Shown piece after piece: positions 45,065 to 58,100 of a stretch of 64,000 nt of DNA (positions are counted from its first letter, which is position 1; each line of letters starts with the position of its first letter). The stretch lies in NCBI GenBank assembly GCA_033026295.1, contig CM065168.1:29029226-29093225 (forward strand). The letters run 5' to 3'. Origin of the DNA: Channa striata (Eukaryota; Chordata; Actinopteri; Anabantiformes; Channidae). Under the pieces are notes generated by a model that saw only the letters and a list, made by a program, of their open reading frames with translations, did no database searches and was not told the DNA's origin. The position numbers were made by a program, and so were the translations under genes.

Positions 45065-45170
45065 CACTCCACATGTCAAATTGTCATTGGCCAAGTCGCT
45101 GAACCCCATGTTGTTCCTGCGTATGTTCTTTACTTGTAAGTTGCTTTGGACAAAAACCTCTGCTCTTTAG
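45065..45170 (+). repeat. Tail of a fish V-SINE-type retroposon
   Basis: GGCCAAGTCGCTGAACCCC followed after about 30 bp by TTGTAAGTTGCTTTGGACAA and ACCTCTGCT matches the conserved fish SINE tail (TGTAAGTCGCTTTGGATAAA and GCGTCTGCT). The head is not recognisable. Confidence 0.6.
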
Positions 45171-45674
45171 TCACGTGCATGAAACAAACATTTCAGAAAA
45201 CCTGTGTATATGCTTTATAAATTTCCTTTGCACCTGTTCACCACTGAAATGTTTTCACTCTGACCATATTCAGTTTAAGTGTGTTTGTGCATTATCAACA
45301 CACACGTTGAATGCAATATTTGTAGCACTAACACTGATGCCATAGTAGCTGATCTTGCAGTGTCTCTGTATTCTCTGAAAGCTTTCCGTTCTGGTCATGC
45401 AGTCTGGAGCTGTGGCTCCTGGTGTCCTGGCTTCTTAAAGGGAGAGGAAGGGAGGGAGAGACGGGGGAGCAGTCTATAGGAGTCAGTGAGTGCAGTAATA
45501 GTGCCTATACTTCCTCTAGCCTATGCCCTGGTCAAAGAGTGCAGCAGCTCCATGCTGTATTTTCCATACAGTCACCTTCCACCCGCCCTCTCTCCTGGCT
45601 TTCCAACCAAACTTTTTCTTTCCTCCACTCTGGAATTTCACCTTCCTGCACGTGGCTGACAGTGTGGGGCATGC

Positions 45675-45705
<31 letters not shown>

Positions 45706-46399
45706 CTGAGCACGAGCTATAGGAAACATGAAGACACTCTTCATGTCTGTGTCTTTGTCTGCGCCAACAAGTGGGAACTGTCCCAGGCCAAACATATTCT
45801 GTGTGACCACAATACGTTTTAGTAAACGGCTCAGAACTGAAATGTGTGAACAAGCAGTTATTTTCAAAATGTCATTTTCACTAGATTTTTTTCATACAAA
45901 GTAAGGTTCAGTGAAAGCAAGATGGCTGTAATGTAATGTTTATGACGGGCGGCACTATGAAATTAAGTCACTTGTACAGTTCTAGTTCAATGATGCTTTA
46001 AGCTTCAAAATCTCATAGCACATAGAAGCTTCCAAGAGAAAACTGAATTAGAGCAACTGATTTAATTGAAAACGCTGACAGGAGTCCATAAATGCAGGAG
46101 TCCTTTACGTTTCCATCTTGCACCAGATTTGGGCCTTGACTTAGGAAACCATTGTTCTCACTGTGCTTTAAGCTAAAGCCTCATTACCAGCTTCACAGAT
46201 CTGCTGGTGCAAAGATCTTGGTGTAAAAAATTCACATCTGCACAGCAACACCCACTGCAGATGTTTCTAACCCCAGTCGAAGGTTATCTGTATCAAGTAG
46301 TTGCGTTTTTTTTGTTGTTGTTGTTGTTTTTTTTATCGTCAGTGTGTGCCCTGTGGGTCAAGGCATGTCTCCATCAGCCTTACGTCACACTAATGAAGA

Positions 46400-47322
46400 A
46401 GAGAAATCGAGGTAGAGAGTGAACACAGAGGCTCCTTCTGCTCTCCAGTCCCATCTGTTTGACACACAGAGATAGGGAGGGGAAGGATGGAGAGAGAGAG
46501 AGAGAGCGAGCGAGAGAGAGAGAGCTGGTAGACGAATGAGAACGAGGCCAGATCAGGCTGAGGGGAGGGATGGAGGGGTGGGGGTGGAAAGGGGGGAGGT
46601 GCTGTTTAGAGAAAGCCAGGGAGTGGAAAAAAAAATCAGAGGGAGGCAGGCTGGGGGGTTGGGCTCTGTATGTGAAAGCAGCGAGCGAGTGTGTGCTGTG
46701 TATGTCTGTGTGTTTGTGTGTGCGCTTGCTCTGTTCCTTTCCTTTCTTTGTTTGACTACTGAGTGGGGAAAAAAGCGAGACAGAATATATATATAGTGAG
46801 AGAGAGAGAGAGAGAAGGGTGAGGAGGAGAAACAGACAGAGGAGAAGAAGAAAAGGATTTATAACAAGGGTCACTTATTATTATTTTTTTTTAAAGAGAG
46901 GCAGAGGAGAAGAAAGACAAAGAGGATTTCAGTTTTGGTGTGTTTTTTTTCCTCCTTGCAGGCTGTAAAGTAAGAAAATATATATAAACAGAAATAATAC
47001 CAGCACTGCATGCTTTTGACAACTGTCATATTCAGGAGCCGTGTATGTTTTGTGTGCTGGCTCAGTGCGTGTGTGTACTGTGGAGGTGGGGGGAGGCAGC
47101 CTGTTCAATTTAAAGGGAAAATACAAGGCACATACAAAGCTGGGAGCGCAGGAAGGCAGGAAGGCAAGGCGGCAGGAAAAGCTAGGAAAGGAAAGGCAGT
47201 GGGAATCTGCTGAGCTGGCTTACGCTTGAACCAGCAAGCTTTTTTTTTTTTTTCTTTTTGGATTTTACTCCATCGAGCCCGACCCCGCGCGTCTCTCTGT
47301 GCTTGACCTGAACCCGGCCACG
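46400..47322 (+). promoter_or_regulatory. Second promoter-like segment with a putative alternative first exon ending at 47322
   Basis: GA-rich tracts (46489-46525, 46796-46816), a TATATATATA run near 46787 and an AT-to-GC transition lead to a moderately CpG-containing end (CGACCCCGCGCGTC). It ends in GGCCACG followed by GTAAGAC, a strong donor. No acceptor of comparable quality lies just upstream, which fits a first exon. No coding frame is supported. Confidence 0.35.
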
Positions 47323-47399
47323 GTAAGACAAGCTTCCAATCCACAACCTCTCAGCTGTTTCGCTGCTACCGCTCTGCAGACAAAAGCAAGAGAAAGTTG

Positions 47400-47401
<2 letters not shown>

Positions 47402-47440
<39 letters not shown>

Positions 47441-47444
47441 TGTG
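47402..47444. repeat. GT microsatellite (one interruption)
   Basis: GT run of about 43 bp with one TATG interruption, 80 bp beyond the donor at 47322. Confidence 0.95.
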
Positions 47445-48710
47445 CAGATGGAGAGAAGCTAAGCTAAAAGCTGGAGCTAAGGCTAAAAGGCGTGAGGAAT
47501 GCAGCACAAAGGGAGCTTGTGTGCTCCAGCTGAGGCTGTACGTGTATACGTGTGTGTCTTTGTGGACGGGCTTGAATGTTTGTGTCACGGGGCTTCCCAA
47601 AGTTTTGCATGTGAAGGATGCCCCAAAATACACAGCGTAGACTACAGACCCCCTTATCGGCAAAAAAAGGTCGCTCCTGTTCTAGCTGTGTGCACTAAAG
47701 GTGTAGAAAGTAAAAGCTTGCACTAAAATGATCATTATATAGTGACCCGCACTGCTGCCTGTGAGCTTTAATCTCATGAAGTTAAACCTCCTGGAAGTGG
47801 GAAAACAAAAGACAACCCAGTAAGGAAGAGTCTTGATGGTCCCAACACATTAGTTTTAAAAAGCAGTGGCTCATGGAAGAGCAGGATGATTTAAATGCCC
47901 CTGACGGCTCCATAGCCAGCTGGCTCCCCGACGTAGAAACAAAGCACAAAGTAGTTTGTTTTTCACTTCTCCACCTCTTTGTCTGCTCTTTCTTATGCAT
48001 TTCGCTCCATCGTCGTCCTCTGCCGTGTCTTTCATGCCTTCTTTCCTTCTTTCTGCTTGTGTCCCGTCTGTGTGTGATGTCTCCATCGTAAAGTAGGCAG
48101 GTGACCGTATTGACCAGGGTTCTTGTGACTTTGCTGCTGAAGCATTAATCGCTGAATGCCTATCTCCTCTGTGCACACACACACACGTGCCCGCTCACAC
48201 TGTATCAGTTAAACACATGCACAAACATGCAGCGCAAAGTGTGTGTTGTCTCATTTTGCTGTCTCCGTACCAGACAGCATTTTTAAGTAGGTGTGTGTGT
48301 GTGTGTTTCTGACATATAGAAGCCAGCATTCTCTGTGTTTGTGTGTACACACGCTCCTCCCTGTTTGTGTGTGAGAAACTGAACACTTGTGCCGGTTTCT
48401 CCCTGGAGCTAATATTGGTGTCAGTATGTGGGTGCACATCCGTGCGCGCGTGTCTGTGTGTGTCTGTGTGTGTCGGTCCTGCCCTAATTAAGTTTGTGCC
48501 CCCTGCGCTCAACCCAATACAGACATTCCTAGAATAAAAGCCTCCCTAGAAAGCCATCTCACACACACTACTGTAAACCGATCCCTACAGTACTCTTACA
48601 CACACACACACACACACGTGAGCGCTCTTCTTGCACATGCGCAAACACACACAAGGCAAAATCACTCTTACTATTCCATTTGCCACCCCCAACCTTCCTG
48701 TTCCCCCTCG

Positions 48711-48720
48711 GGGAATTTCC
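48711..48720. promoter_or_regulatory. Perfect NF-kappaB consensus word
   Basis: GGGAATTTCC, preceded by another G, fits GGGRNWYYCC. A second consensus-like word GGGATTTCCC is at 33654-33663. Several such words are expected by chance in 64 kb, so support is weak without context. Confidence 0.3.
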
Positions 48721-48729
48721 TCCTTCTCT

Positions 48730-50600
48730 TTTCATTAGTTCATTACCAGCGGAAATACTTCTTCTACACTGACATTTCTCTTTCCTTTCTTAGTTTTTTT
48801 TTTTATTTCTTCACCACTTCCTGTCCAGCTGTGTAGCTTCTCGTCCAATAGTGGAATGCCAGGCGCGGTTCAGTTGGGGTCGCCTGCTGAGGACTGGAAT
48901 ACATCATATCTGCATGCTCACTATCTGACATAGTCTTGCCCAAATAGGAAATACTGTATACAGGACACAGCCTGTGCTAATGCTGTGCTAATCTGTTTAT
49001 ACTGTGCTGCCGGTTCCCATACTGAATATGCAGCATACTCTGCTACAGAAGAATAGAATATGGCAGTAAACGTTACATTATTCTGCACTGTGGCAGCAGT
49101 GATTATTCAAGTGTAGGTTTCATTTTGAGTACTGAATGAATATGCTGTACAGTTTAAAAAGGTTTTGGAAAAAGGACATTTATTTGTCAGGAAACACTCT
49201 TCAAGGTCAAATATATCTTATTACAAGAGAAGAGAATATAACAAATAATGAACAGAGGCATGTGGAATGGAATTAATGGGGTAACGTTCAGTAAACTTGG
49301 AGTCGATTATTTTTTTGCTCGTAAAGTTTAGTTCAAATTTCCGTGTCACTCTCTGCCTGGCTGAAACGTGGGCGGACAAGGCGCAAGTGTTCTAAAGTGT
49401 TTGCTTCAAGCCTAGATGTTCACTTCAAACTCTCCTGGCTTCAGTTTAAATCCACTAAAAAAATAACTAATAATTCAAACTGTGCTGGTGATAACTGTGG
49501 ATATTCTAGCTTTATTTAGAACTTTTTGAAGGCTATGATGTCTCCTGTGTTACTGACATTTGGAATCAGTTTAACTAAAAGGTTTTCTATGTAGGCGGGA
49601 TTAAGGAGTTACATTAATAAGACAAAGGTATTGTCACAATATCTCAAGGGTGCAATATATGTCTGCATTAAACTTACCTCCAGCTAGTTGGCCAGTCAGC
49701 TGGATTCTGTATCTTGGGCAATCAGAATCTTTTTTTTAATGTTTTTACACATAAGGTGAAGTTATTGTCATCAAATTCCACATTGCGACCCATTGTGTAT
49801 GTGCATTTTAAAAATAGATTGTACACCAACTAGTGAGATGAAAGCGTCTCTTTTCATCATTTCCCAGAGTTTCTTCTAAATACAAATGGCCGAGTCAACT
49901 TTTGTGCCACACTCTGTTCCAGAGAACAAAATGTGGTGTATCTCCCAACAAACGGACAATAAAAAACAAAATGCTTCACAGAAACATAAAAGGAAAGAAA
50001 AATATTTTTAGACACAAAGCTAGAGTATAATACCATCTGTAATGTGGTGGGACAGATTCCATTACTCTTCATTACAGCTGTTGTTTCTCTGTAGGCTTCA
50101 GTTTTGCATAGTCATTTCTTTAAGGAGGGGGTGACCCCCACCCAGCTGTAAGTGAATGCGTGTGTTTTGCGGATGCAGTTAAAATATGGAGATGTGGTCC
50201 GCGGTGACAGTTGATTCTGGAGCTGACTATGTAGCAACAAGACATTTAGTGCACTGCGAGCCATTAGGACGCCACCCAAACCTCCCACCCCCATCTTTCA
50301 CCCACCGTGCCCCTGTGTGTGTTCCTCTGCAGATGTGCATATACACACAAACACACTCGGAGGAGCTGGGGAGAGAGGGGGAGTGCTTTTGTGATTGAAT
50401 TTGTGTGTGCTGCTCTCTTCTTTACCCCTCCTGAGCCCAGGGGCAGTTCCCCCACGGCTGAAGGGGGAGATTGTGCATTCATTGGAATGGAGGCTGAGAT
50501 GGCAGGGAGGGAGGGGGAGCATGATTGAGTGTGCTGCCTGGAGAAGAAAACGGGAGACAGAATGAAGGGGGGTTGTCTTGTGTTTAAAAAGGGGGAGGAG
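48730..50600. other. Stretch without recognised gene
   Basis: AT-rich sequence with a few CA/GT patches. No exon, RNA gene or clear repeat recognised. Confidence 0.5.
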
Positions 50601-50689
50601 AAGGAGAGGAGCAGACAGGCTGGAGAGGAGGTTCAGGGGTGGAGGTGAGGGGAGCCTGGCTGGCTGGCTGGCGCCGTGGCTGGGTTGTG

Positions 50690-50790
50690 TCTGTGGAGAG
50701 GGGGGCTGCAGCTAGGCTAATAACAGCTCCAGTAATAATTTGAGATGCTTTCATGTAAATAAATGTCTGTTACTCTGATTGGATGTTATG
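50690..50790. promoter_or_regulatory. Candidate conserved noncoding element
   Basis: GGCTAATAACAGCTCCAGTA, ATAATTTGAGATGC and CATGTAAATAAATGTC (forkhead-like) follow a purine-rich block, with GATTGG nearby. Non-repetitive; motif-based call. Confidence 0.33.
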
Positions 50791-50799
50791 AGAATTCCA

Positions 50800-52714
50800 C
50801 CAAAGGGTTTTATTAAAGTTTGAACGTTTATAGTTCTCAGCTTTCTGGTGTGAGATTAACTGGTACACAGGATTGGATGTGCTACAGTTAGTTAGCATTG
50901 GGCTTTAAAGAGTTCACGTTTGGTCTCAGAATGCCCCCTAATTTTGGTGTCAAGAAATAATCACTGTACTTGCATGTGTTTTACCTTTTTCCGTTTCTCA
51001 GATGATAATGATGTGCAATGTAATTGTCATCAGTCAGAGCAGAATGCCTTCTTCCAACGTGTGCAGCATTGCTGCACAAGAGTAAAGACCATCCATGTAT
51101 TTATGCACAAATTTGACAGTGAAACCATTAAACAATGCGCTTATATAAAATATCAGGTCTTAATTGCATCTAAGCCAAGAGCGATCCACTGTGGATTTTT
51201 GTTGGAGAGGGACAATGCTTTTTATTAAAGGGATATTACACAACGTCAAGTATTCATTTAGTGTTATTTATAAGCATTATTGCACTGTGTGTAACTAGTG
51301 GGTGGTACCAGCTGGCTTTATACAATCTCCAAAGCAATTCTGAGGTGCAGTGTGGTGTATTAAATACTGCATGTACTCTCCTTGCACAACACTCAGTTGT
51401 TCAGTGAGCATAATTGTGAGATATTGTGCTAATTCCATTAGGCTCCAGGCTCTGTTGCTAATTTTAGTCCATGCACACACTTAAATACAGTAGCTTAAAG
51501 TCAAAATGGTCTGGTCTGATGTTTATCTATGAACAGAAAAGCAATTCATTAAGCCACGGATTCATAACGTTTTGTTGTTTAATTCTGCTATGGAGGGTCA
51601 AAGTGTTCATACTGATCAGTGTGGCCCTTGGAATTAATGCAACTGAAGTCCACTGAATGTAGAATAGCTGAGAGTTAGGCAAGGGACAAAGCCATGCTAA
51701 AAGACAGAAAAGGCTAGACTGCCCGGAAGGTCCGAGGCACGTGCTGCAACCTAACTAACTTATTACAGGTTCGTATGGATCTGAGCTACGTTCAGAGAAA
51801 CTAGAACGAGAGTAGGAAAAGAAAAAAGAACTACGACTAAAGATGAAGAGATGTCTGGGAGAGAGCGAGAAAAATAGCTGAGAAATTTTGAACACACACA
51901 CACACACACACACATACATACTCTCACAGACCCACGGGGCCCCAGTCCCAGGCAGAGGTTGTATTCTGAGTGGCTTCTTTGTTTGATGGAGATGGACTGG
52001 GGTTTGTTGATTTAACGTAATGGCTTCCAGTTGTCTCAGTCGGGAGACGGCCGTGGCACTAGTAGCAGGGAAAGATGGGAGACGAGTAAAGATGAAATTC
52101 ATAACACACACACAAATATACAGAGGTTGTGTGACTGACCTCTGCACAATAAAGTGGGTGAGTGGCACAGATGTCGTCAGTGCATGGCTGATTTTATCAA
52201 AGGGTCAACTGTATGTTTATGGCACGTGTTGCATAATGTGTGTAAAGTTTGTAGATAAGCTGCTGCTTAGAAGTCTTTATAACTCCTGCTGAGGAGAGTG
52301 AGTGTGTGCACACATTTATTTCCCTTGAAATCATGCCTGAACACCCCAAAGATAGAGGAATGTATGTTTCTTCCCTCTGTTGCCTTGCTTGTTTTCATTA
52401 TTACTGCCGGTAATGTTAGTGCTGTCGGCATGGAGGCTCATCCTTCTGCTAGGAGCAGCTGCTATAAACGGCAATAATGTAAGCCACAAAAGGGAATGTA
52501 TAAGATGAGCGCAAACATATTCACAAGCGCATAACAGCTGTCTTAAGTGCACCCTTTAATTGCACACAGTAAAGGCGCAGTCTCTTCGAAGGTTTCTGTT
52601 TATTTGTGGTGTTTCTCATCAGGTTCTGTGGCCCTTTGCAGCTTTTGATCGTCTGTGTGTGTGAATGTGACTGTAGGAAATGCATGCAAAGCTGAATGCA
52701 TGTGCTTGGGACAC

Positions 52715-52756
<42 letters not shown>

Positions 52757-54630
52757 CTGGGATTCTTTGTGAATGAAAAGGTGTAACTCTGTTGCCGGCT
52801 CTGTCAGGGAGCGGGGTTTTCTTGCAGGTACGTGCAAATATGTGTTTGGTTTCGCTGCTAATGATGCTTGACTGAAACCCGGTGTTCCATTCTGACTTGT
52901 CTCACTGGTTTTACTTGCCTAATGGAGCAAATTGCTGTGTTGGATATTATGTTAATCGGATGGATTCCTAACAATAGGCTACACATTCAGCAGAAAACTA
53001 GCAACACGGGCATTCCAGTGGACTTGCAATAGTTTTGGCTCGCGTTTTTGCCGTCTATTATTAGACAAGGTATTTCTTTGGCTTGCTAGATGTTTAGTCA
53101 GCTTTCTTCATAAACCAATAATTGGTTGTTTTCTGCTGTACCTCACCACTCATCTTGTGTGAGATCTTAGTGCAGAGGGTGCTGATTATCACTGAGATCA
53201 GCTGTGTTAGGCCCTTTCACATTACAGAGACTTTGCTTGGTGTCCAGTATTTCAGATTTTATCAGATTGCTGGGACTAAATGGCATCACAATATTGACTG
53301 ATTATCTTGAAATAAACCAAAAACCTAACTTTTTTTTCCTAAAACATGGAAACGTCAGTGAAACCCACTGTACACAACAAATACAGCTGATGAGCTTGTA
53401 TCATGTATATGCCTGACTCAAGCTCTGACTCCATGTATTGAGTTTGTGTAGTCCCTTGGACGTGGACAGCCGGTTGACTTGGACTAATGCATGAACCCAG
53501 TTATGTTTTTAAAGTGATGCTCATTTAAAGAAGTAAAAGAGTAAGATGAAGATCTAAGAAAAAAGTTTTGTATTTGAGGTCTTCTCCCTGTCCTCTCTCT
53601 TCTCTCCATCTTCTCCTTCGTCTGTCCCTTTCCCATCTTATTCTATTAACTTGTCATTCTTACTTCAGATCACCTGTTTATTTCACTTTTTGTCCATTTT
53701 CTTAAATATTCTCTGTGTTACATCACCGGTCTCTTTAACCCAGTTCCTCAGTGAACCCTGATCCCTGTCTCTTGTATAACTTCCTTGATAACTGCTTTTG
53801 TGTGTGTGCAAGTGTGTCCCACAATGTCTCTCGCTCCACTTCTTCTGAATATGTGAGTCACAAATCATAGCTTGGCCACAAGGGAGTCATTCCTTTTGGT
53901 AAGATCTTTTTGAAGCTTTTAAATTTACATCTTTATTACCGTGCTCAGTTCTTATCTATGGTAATTTCCTTTTCCTATTGCACTTCAGAACATTTTTGCA
54001 GACTTTTGTAATTGTCTTGGTTGCACAATTGGCAGGTGTGTATTGTGTATGGAAGAAAGAGTTGGAGAAACAGAAGCGGTGTGTGTTTTGAAGTGCTTAC
54101 GAGGATATCTGTGTCTCGGCATGAGTGAGTCTGGAGGGCAGTGGGTGCACTGTGACCTTTATGGGTCTGAATGTGTAAGTGTTTGTTTTCCTCCAGACTG
54201 GTAAGATGATCTGTCTCGAGGAGCTGAGCCCTCCATCCCTCCTTGGTCTGTCTGCACTCTCCCTCTCCTTCCATCTCTCCTTTTACTGTCTTTCACCCGC
54301 TTTTGCTCATTCTTCCCTTTCCTCCTCTTTACCGTTTTGGCATCCTTCGATCTCTCAGACACACACTGTGATCAGATGTCTTTGAATACTGACATCTGAG
54401 GAGGGTAAAATAGGGGTGTGTGTGTGTGTGTGTTTGTGTCTGTTGGGTGGGGCATAGTGACCGAGGTCATGAGACATGCTGACTGTCTCCCGCAGGATTT
54501 CTATCATCGACCTATAGAATTACGAGCTTTACAGTGTGTGTACTTGATCTCCACTCTGACAGTCACCACATAATATTTCTTTTTCCTCCCTCTGTTTTCA
54601 TCCTGCAAAAACACAGATAATCTGCAAAAA
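50800..54630. other. Long stretch without recognised gene
   Basis: CA/GT tracts at 51892-51914 and 52717-52752 and pyrimidine patches near 53585-53640 and 54225-54330. An isolated acceptor-like TTTCCGTTTCTCAG ends at 51000 and another, TTGTTTTCCTCCAG, near 54196. Neither has a convincing donor partner. Confidence 0.45.
52717..52752. repeat. (GT)18 microsatellite
   Basis: Uninterrupted GT run of 36 bp. Confidence 0.96.
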
Positions 54631-54639
54631 GGAAAACCT

Positions 54640-54790
54640 ACTCGTCTAAATATATTCCTGGGCCATAAAAACCCCATGCCCGTGCATTCAAGTGGCTCTG
54701 GGAGTTCTGAAGCCTTTAATAAAGAACGGGCAAGACTTTAAAGACTCCTACACTCATCAGCTGATGGCCAGAGGCCGACATGTGTAGGCG
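54640..54790. promoter_or_regulatory. Candidate conserved noncoding element
   Basis: CTAAATATATTCCTGGGCC (MEF2-like start), CCATAAAAACC (Hox/Cdx-like), ATTCAAGTGGCTC (NKX-like) and CCTTTAATAAAGAACGGGC in about 110 bp. Non-repetitive. Confidence 0.38.
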
Positions 54791-55022
54791 GTTTTAAGAT
54801 ATTGGAGCGGTGCTGGGCTTCTAACCACTATTGCAGTTTAAACTGGAGTCCTACACCCTTCTACCACCCACTGCTAACTATTCTCTCAGAAATCATACTT
54901 TACATTCTGGCTCAGACCAATTCCTTACTTCAAAGTTTTCTATCAAACAGGAGCCTAAAACACAGGACTGAGTGTGCACTATGTGGTGTTTGGGCAGTGT
55001 GTTTGCATTTTCCTGGAGTGAG

Positions 55023-55087
55023 GTGTGTGTGTGTGTCTGTGTGTGTGTGTGTGTGTGTGTGTCTGTGTTTGTGTGGGTGTGTGTGTC
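55023..55087. repeat. GT-rich interrupted microsatellite
   Basis: About 65 bp of GT units with CTGT and TTTG interruptions, ending 7 bp before the palindrome at 55095. Confidence 0.93.
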
Positions 55088-55094
55088 CTGTATG

Positions 55095-55114
55095 CTGTTG
55101 CCATATGGCAACAG
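55095..55114. promoter_or_regulatory. 20-bp perfect palindrome resembling an RFX X-box
   Basis: CTGTTGCCATATGGCAACAG equals its own reverse complement. Its two GTTGCC / GGCAAC halves are RFX half sites, but the spacer is 4 bp (ATAT) where the canonical palindromic X-box has 2. It also has an internal CATATG E-box. Confidence 0.6.
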
Positions 55115-55119
55115 TATTA

Positions 55120-58100
55120 GCCCACAGTGTAAACACGGCTGGTTGCCTCCTGTGGCTGCACAGGTGAACAGCAGTCTGCCTGCAAATACAAAAAAGCCCT
55201 AATAGGAGGATCACATTCTCTGCCACAACCTTAATATGTCTATTAGCCACACTAGGATTTTTGTTGCTGAAGTTGCAGCCTCATGTCAAGATTTTTCCAA
55301 CTAATATTGAAATCTGAGCGTGACACAAATAACTGTATTTTCTGTGATTATAACGTGTGAATTGCACGTAAGTCACTCTCACTACTTAAAATGTTTAACG
55401 ATGCTGTTAAACATCAGTAGGGAAGCAGCTGTGTTCTTGTATCTTTGTTTTACACAAAAACATGTTCATACTTAGTTGGATGCTATTTGGTATGACTGAT
55501 TTTGGATAAGCGTAATACTTATGTGGTTATCTGAAGCAGATATATGCATAGAAGAGAAGAGAGAAAAGGGCAGGGAGTGAACGCTGCACATCATAAATAA
55601 AATGTCAGAAACGGTGGTGCATGCTAGCTAGTGCTCAGGGTAGCGTGAAATCTGCTCTCACCCCCTCCTTTTTTTTATCTTCCCTCCCTATCACACTACC
55701 TCTCTGCTCTTTGTGCGTGCGTGTGTGTGTGTGGGTCTGTGTGTGCAGGGTAATTGAGGTGTGTGACCTTGCTGTAGGCCTGGCAGGTGTGAAAGGAGGG
55801 TTGGAGGGAGGCAGAGCATGAGATGAATTGGGGGATAGGGTGAAGAGATGGGTAGATGGATGCTTGGATGGACGGAGGGCTCTGCTGTTGCACTAGATGT
55901 TGGCAGACGGTTTGCCTGCCTCCATATATGTATGGTAATGTTTGCCATTCTGTATTAAAAAGAAATGCAAGTGATTGTGTGTGGGTGGAAGCACATTCTT
56001 CTGTTGTAAGGTCCTCTGCATGCGACTTGACAATGAGCTCATGTGCGTAGGTGTTTGTTATTGAGCAGACAAGACAGCATATATAAATCTCTATATATGC
56101 CACAATGTGTGCATCCTAATCTGTTGTGCTTTCAAATGGTTTTCAACATTGTCACATTGTAATGTCAGTATAATAATTACAGAAAAACCAAACAAATGAA
56201 CAAAAATTACAATAATTAAATTATACAAATTATTAAATTATTTTGAACGCAGGATGTTACTGATCTTGCATATCTCAAATTCTCTGCTTCAAAATCCCAT
56301 ATGCTCCAAAACAGACATGTTCACAGTAAACTCAGTGTCTACATAAATGAACGTGGTCCACACTGTCACACTCAGTATAGTCTGTACAGCACATGGACCC
56401 GAGCGCACCCTTTCAGATATTTGCAGTTGTGTCTTTTTTTTTTTTTTTTTTTTCTGGATTTTCAAGCCGCTAGAAAACCTTTCCGTCAGGATTTGGCTTT
56501 GAGAGACCAACAATCCAGCCATAAGCAAGAAGCGTGAGGTCAACATGTCTGTCAAACATAGTGTAGAAGCTAAAAAAAAGGCAGTTTTTGTCAGCTGTGC
56601 AGCACGTTTAATGTCCTCTGTGAGAAACTGATGTTATGTGTAGATTCTTGACAGTGCAGAGTAGTGAACAGAACGGCGAGGCGATGAACTCTCACGCGCC
56701 CATCCCCCTCTGTCGCTCCATCCCCTCCACCACTGTCCCTCTGCTCTGTACAGCAGCACACTGCATCTGTGTCATGTCACTGGGTTCTGGTGCCCCGAAG
56801 TAACCTGCTCTCCTCCTCCTCCTATACCAAGGCAATCTCTCTCGCTCTCTCCGTCCTTGTGTGGCTCAGACTTGTCATGCCAGATCTCTTCATCTTCTCT
56901 TCCTTCATTTCATCCCTCACTCCTATCTGCTTCTTCCTAAAAGTCTCCCTCTTTCTCCTGCATCTGTTACCCTCTCGTTCCCCATGCCTAATGTTTGTCA
57001 CTTCTAATATCTGTCTCTCTCCCTCCCATCACAAAGAACAAATACACATGATTGCTTTCTCTCTCTCTCTCCTGCTTCCCTCTCTCCCATGAGGCATAGG
57101 CAAACATAAAACTGTCTCGGAGCATACATTAATAGATTCAAGCTCCTTAGCTGGCTACTGCATGCATAATCTGCCTAACCGTGCACTTATGAAACTGCGT
57201 GTGTATGTGTGTCAAGTCTCCTCCCTCCAGAGAGTCAGACAGGTGTAGACCAGATTGGGTTCCGCCTCATTTCCTCTGCCCTGTGCAGCTGGTCAAGGAC
57301 ACACACATCGACACATGGCTACGCATACATGCACACATAACACGTCCAATACAAGGACGGAGACGAGCGTGCTGCACACACCTGACATAAAGACACAACA
57401 CCAGATGTGGAAGGATCAAAGGCAACATTATTGTATTTGTAAGACTGGCTGCACTTGAATTCCTATGGAGGAGGATTACAGCAAAGATTACAGCGCCGTT
57501 GACAGAGTATTTCCATGGCGACGCTGACAGATTTGCGAATAGTAGCCTCAGTATAAAGTCGATAATGTCCATTCCACAACATGTTTTATTCACTCTATAT
57601 CTAACACACGCAACACCACACTTAGCATTACAATATTTATGGCTGGCTGCCTTGACATGACAGAGCTCACATTGGCTTTCCATTTTTCATGTGGGTCTCA
57701 AAAGTATTAACAGGGGAAGAACATTATGATCATGGTACACAATCATGAACACACACATAATAACACTTACTGCTGACAGAAGCAGCTCCTGTGTTAGTGT
57801 CAGGGTGCAATTTTATAAGACTCGGGAGAGTTGGTCCTTTGCCATCAAAAATATTCTTACACTCTAAGCATTTTCTGCACTTTAATTTTTCATTTTTATT
57901 TCAGGCATTTAGCTGATTTATGTAAAGTGTGGCATTCGAGTAAGATTTAGCTCTTACATTAGCAATATTAGTTACAATCAGCCAACAGTAAAAAGTGTTA
58001 TATACTGCTTCGTTTCCACTGAAGCGTCCAATACAATAAAATGTGTCGGAAAGGCTGAACACTTAGTCGAGTACATTTCTTTTCAATGTTGATAAGAAAA

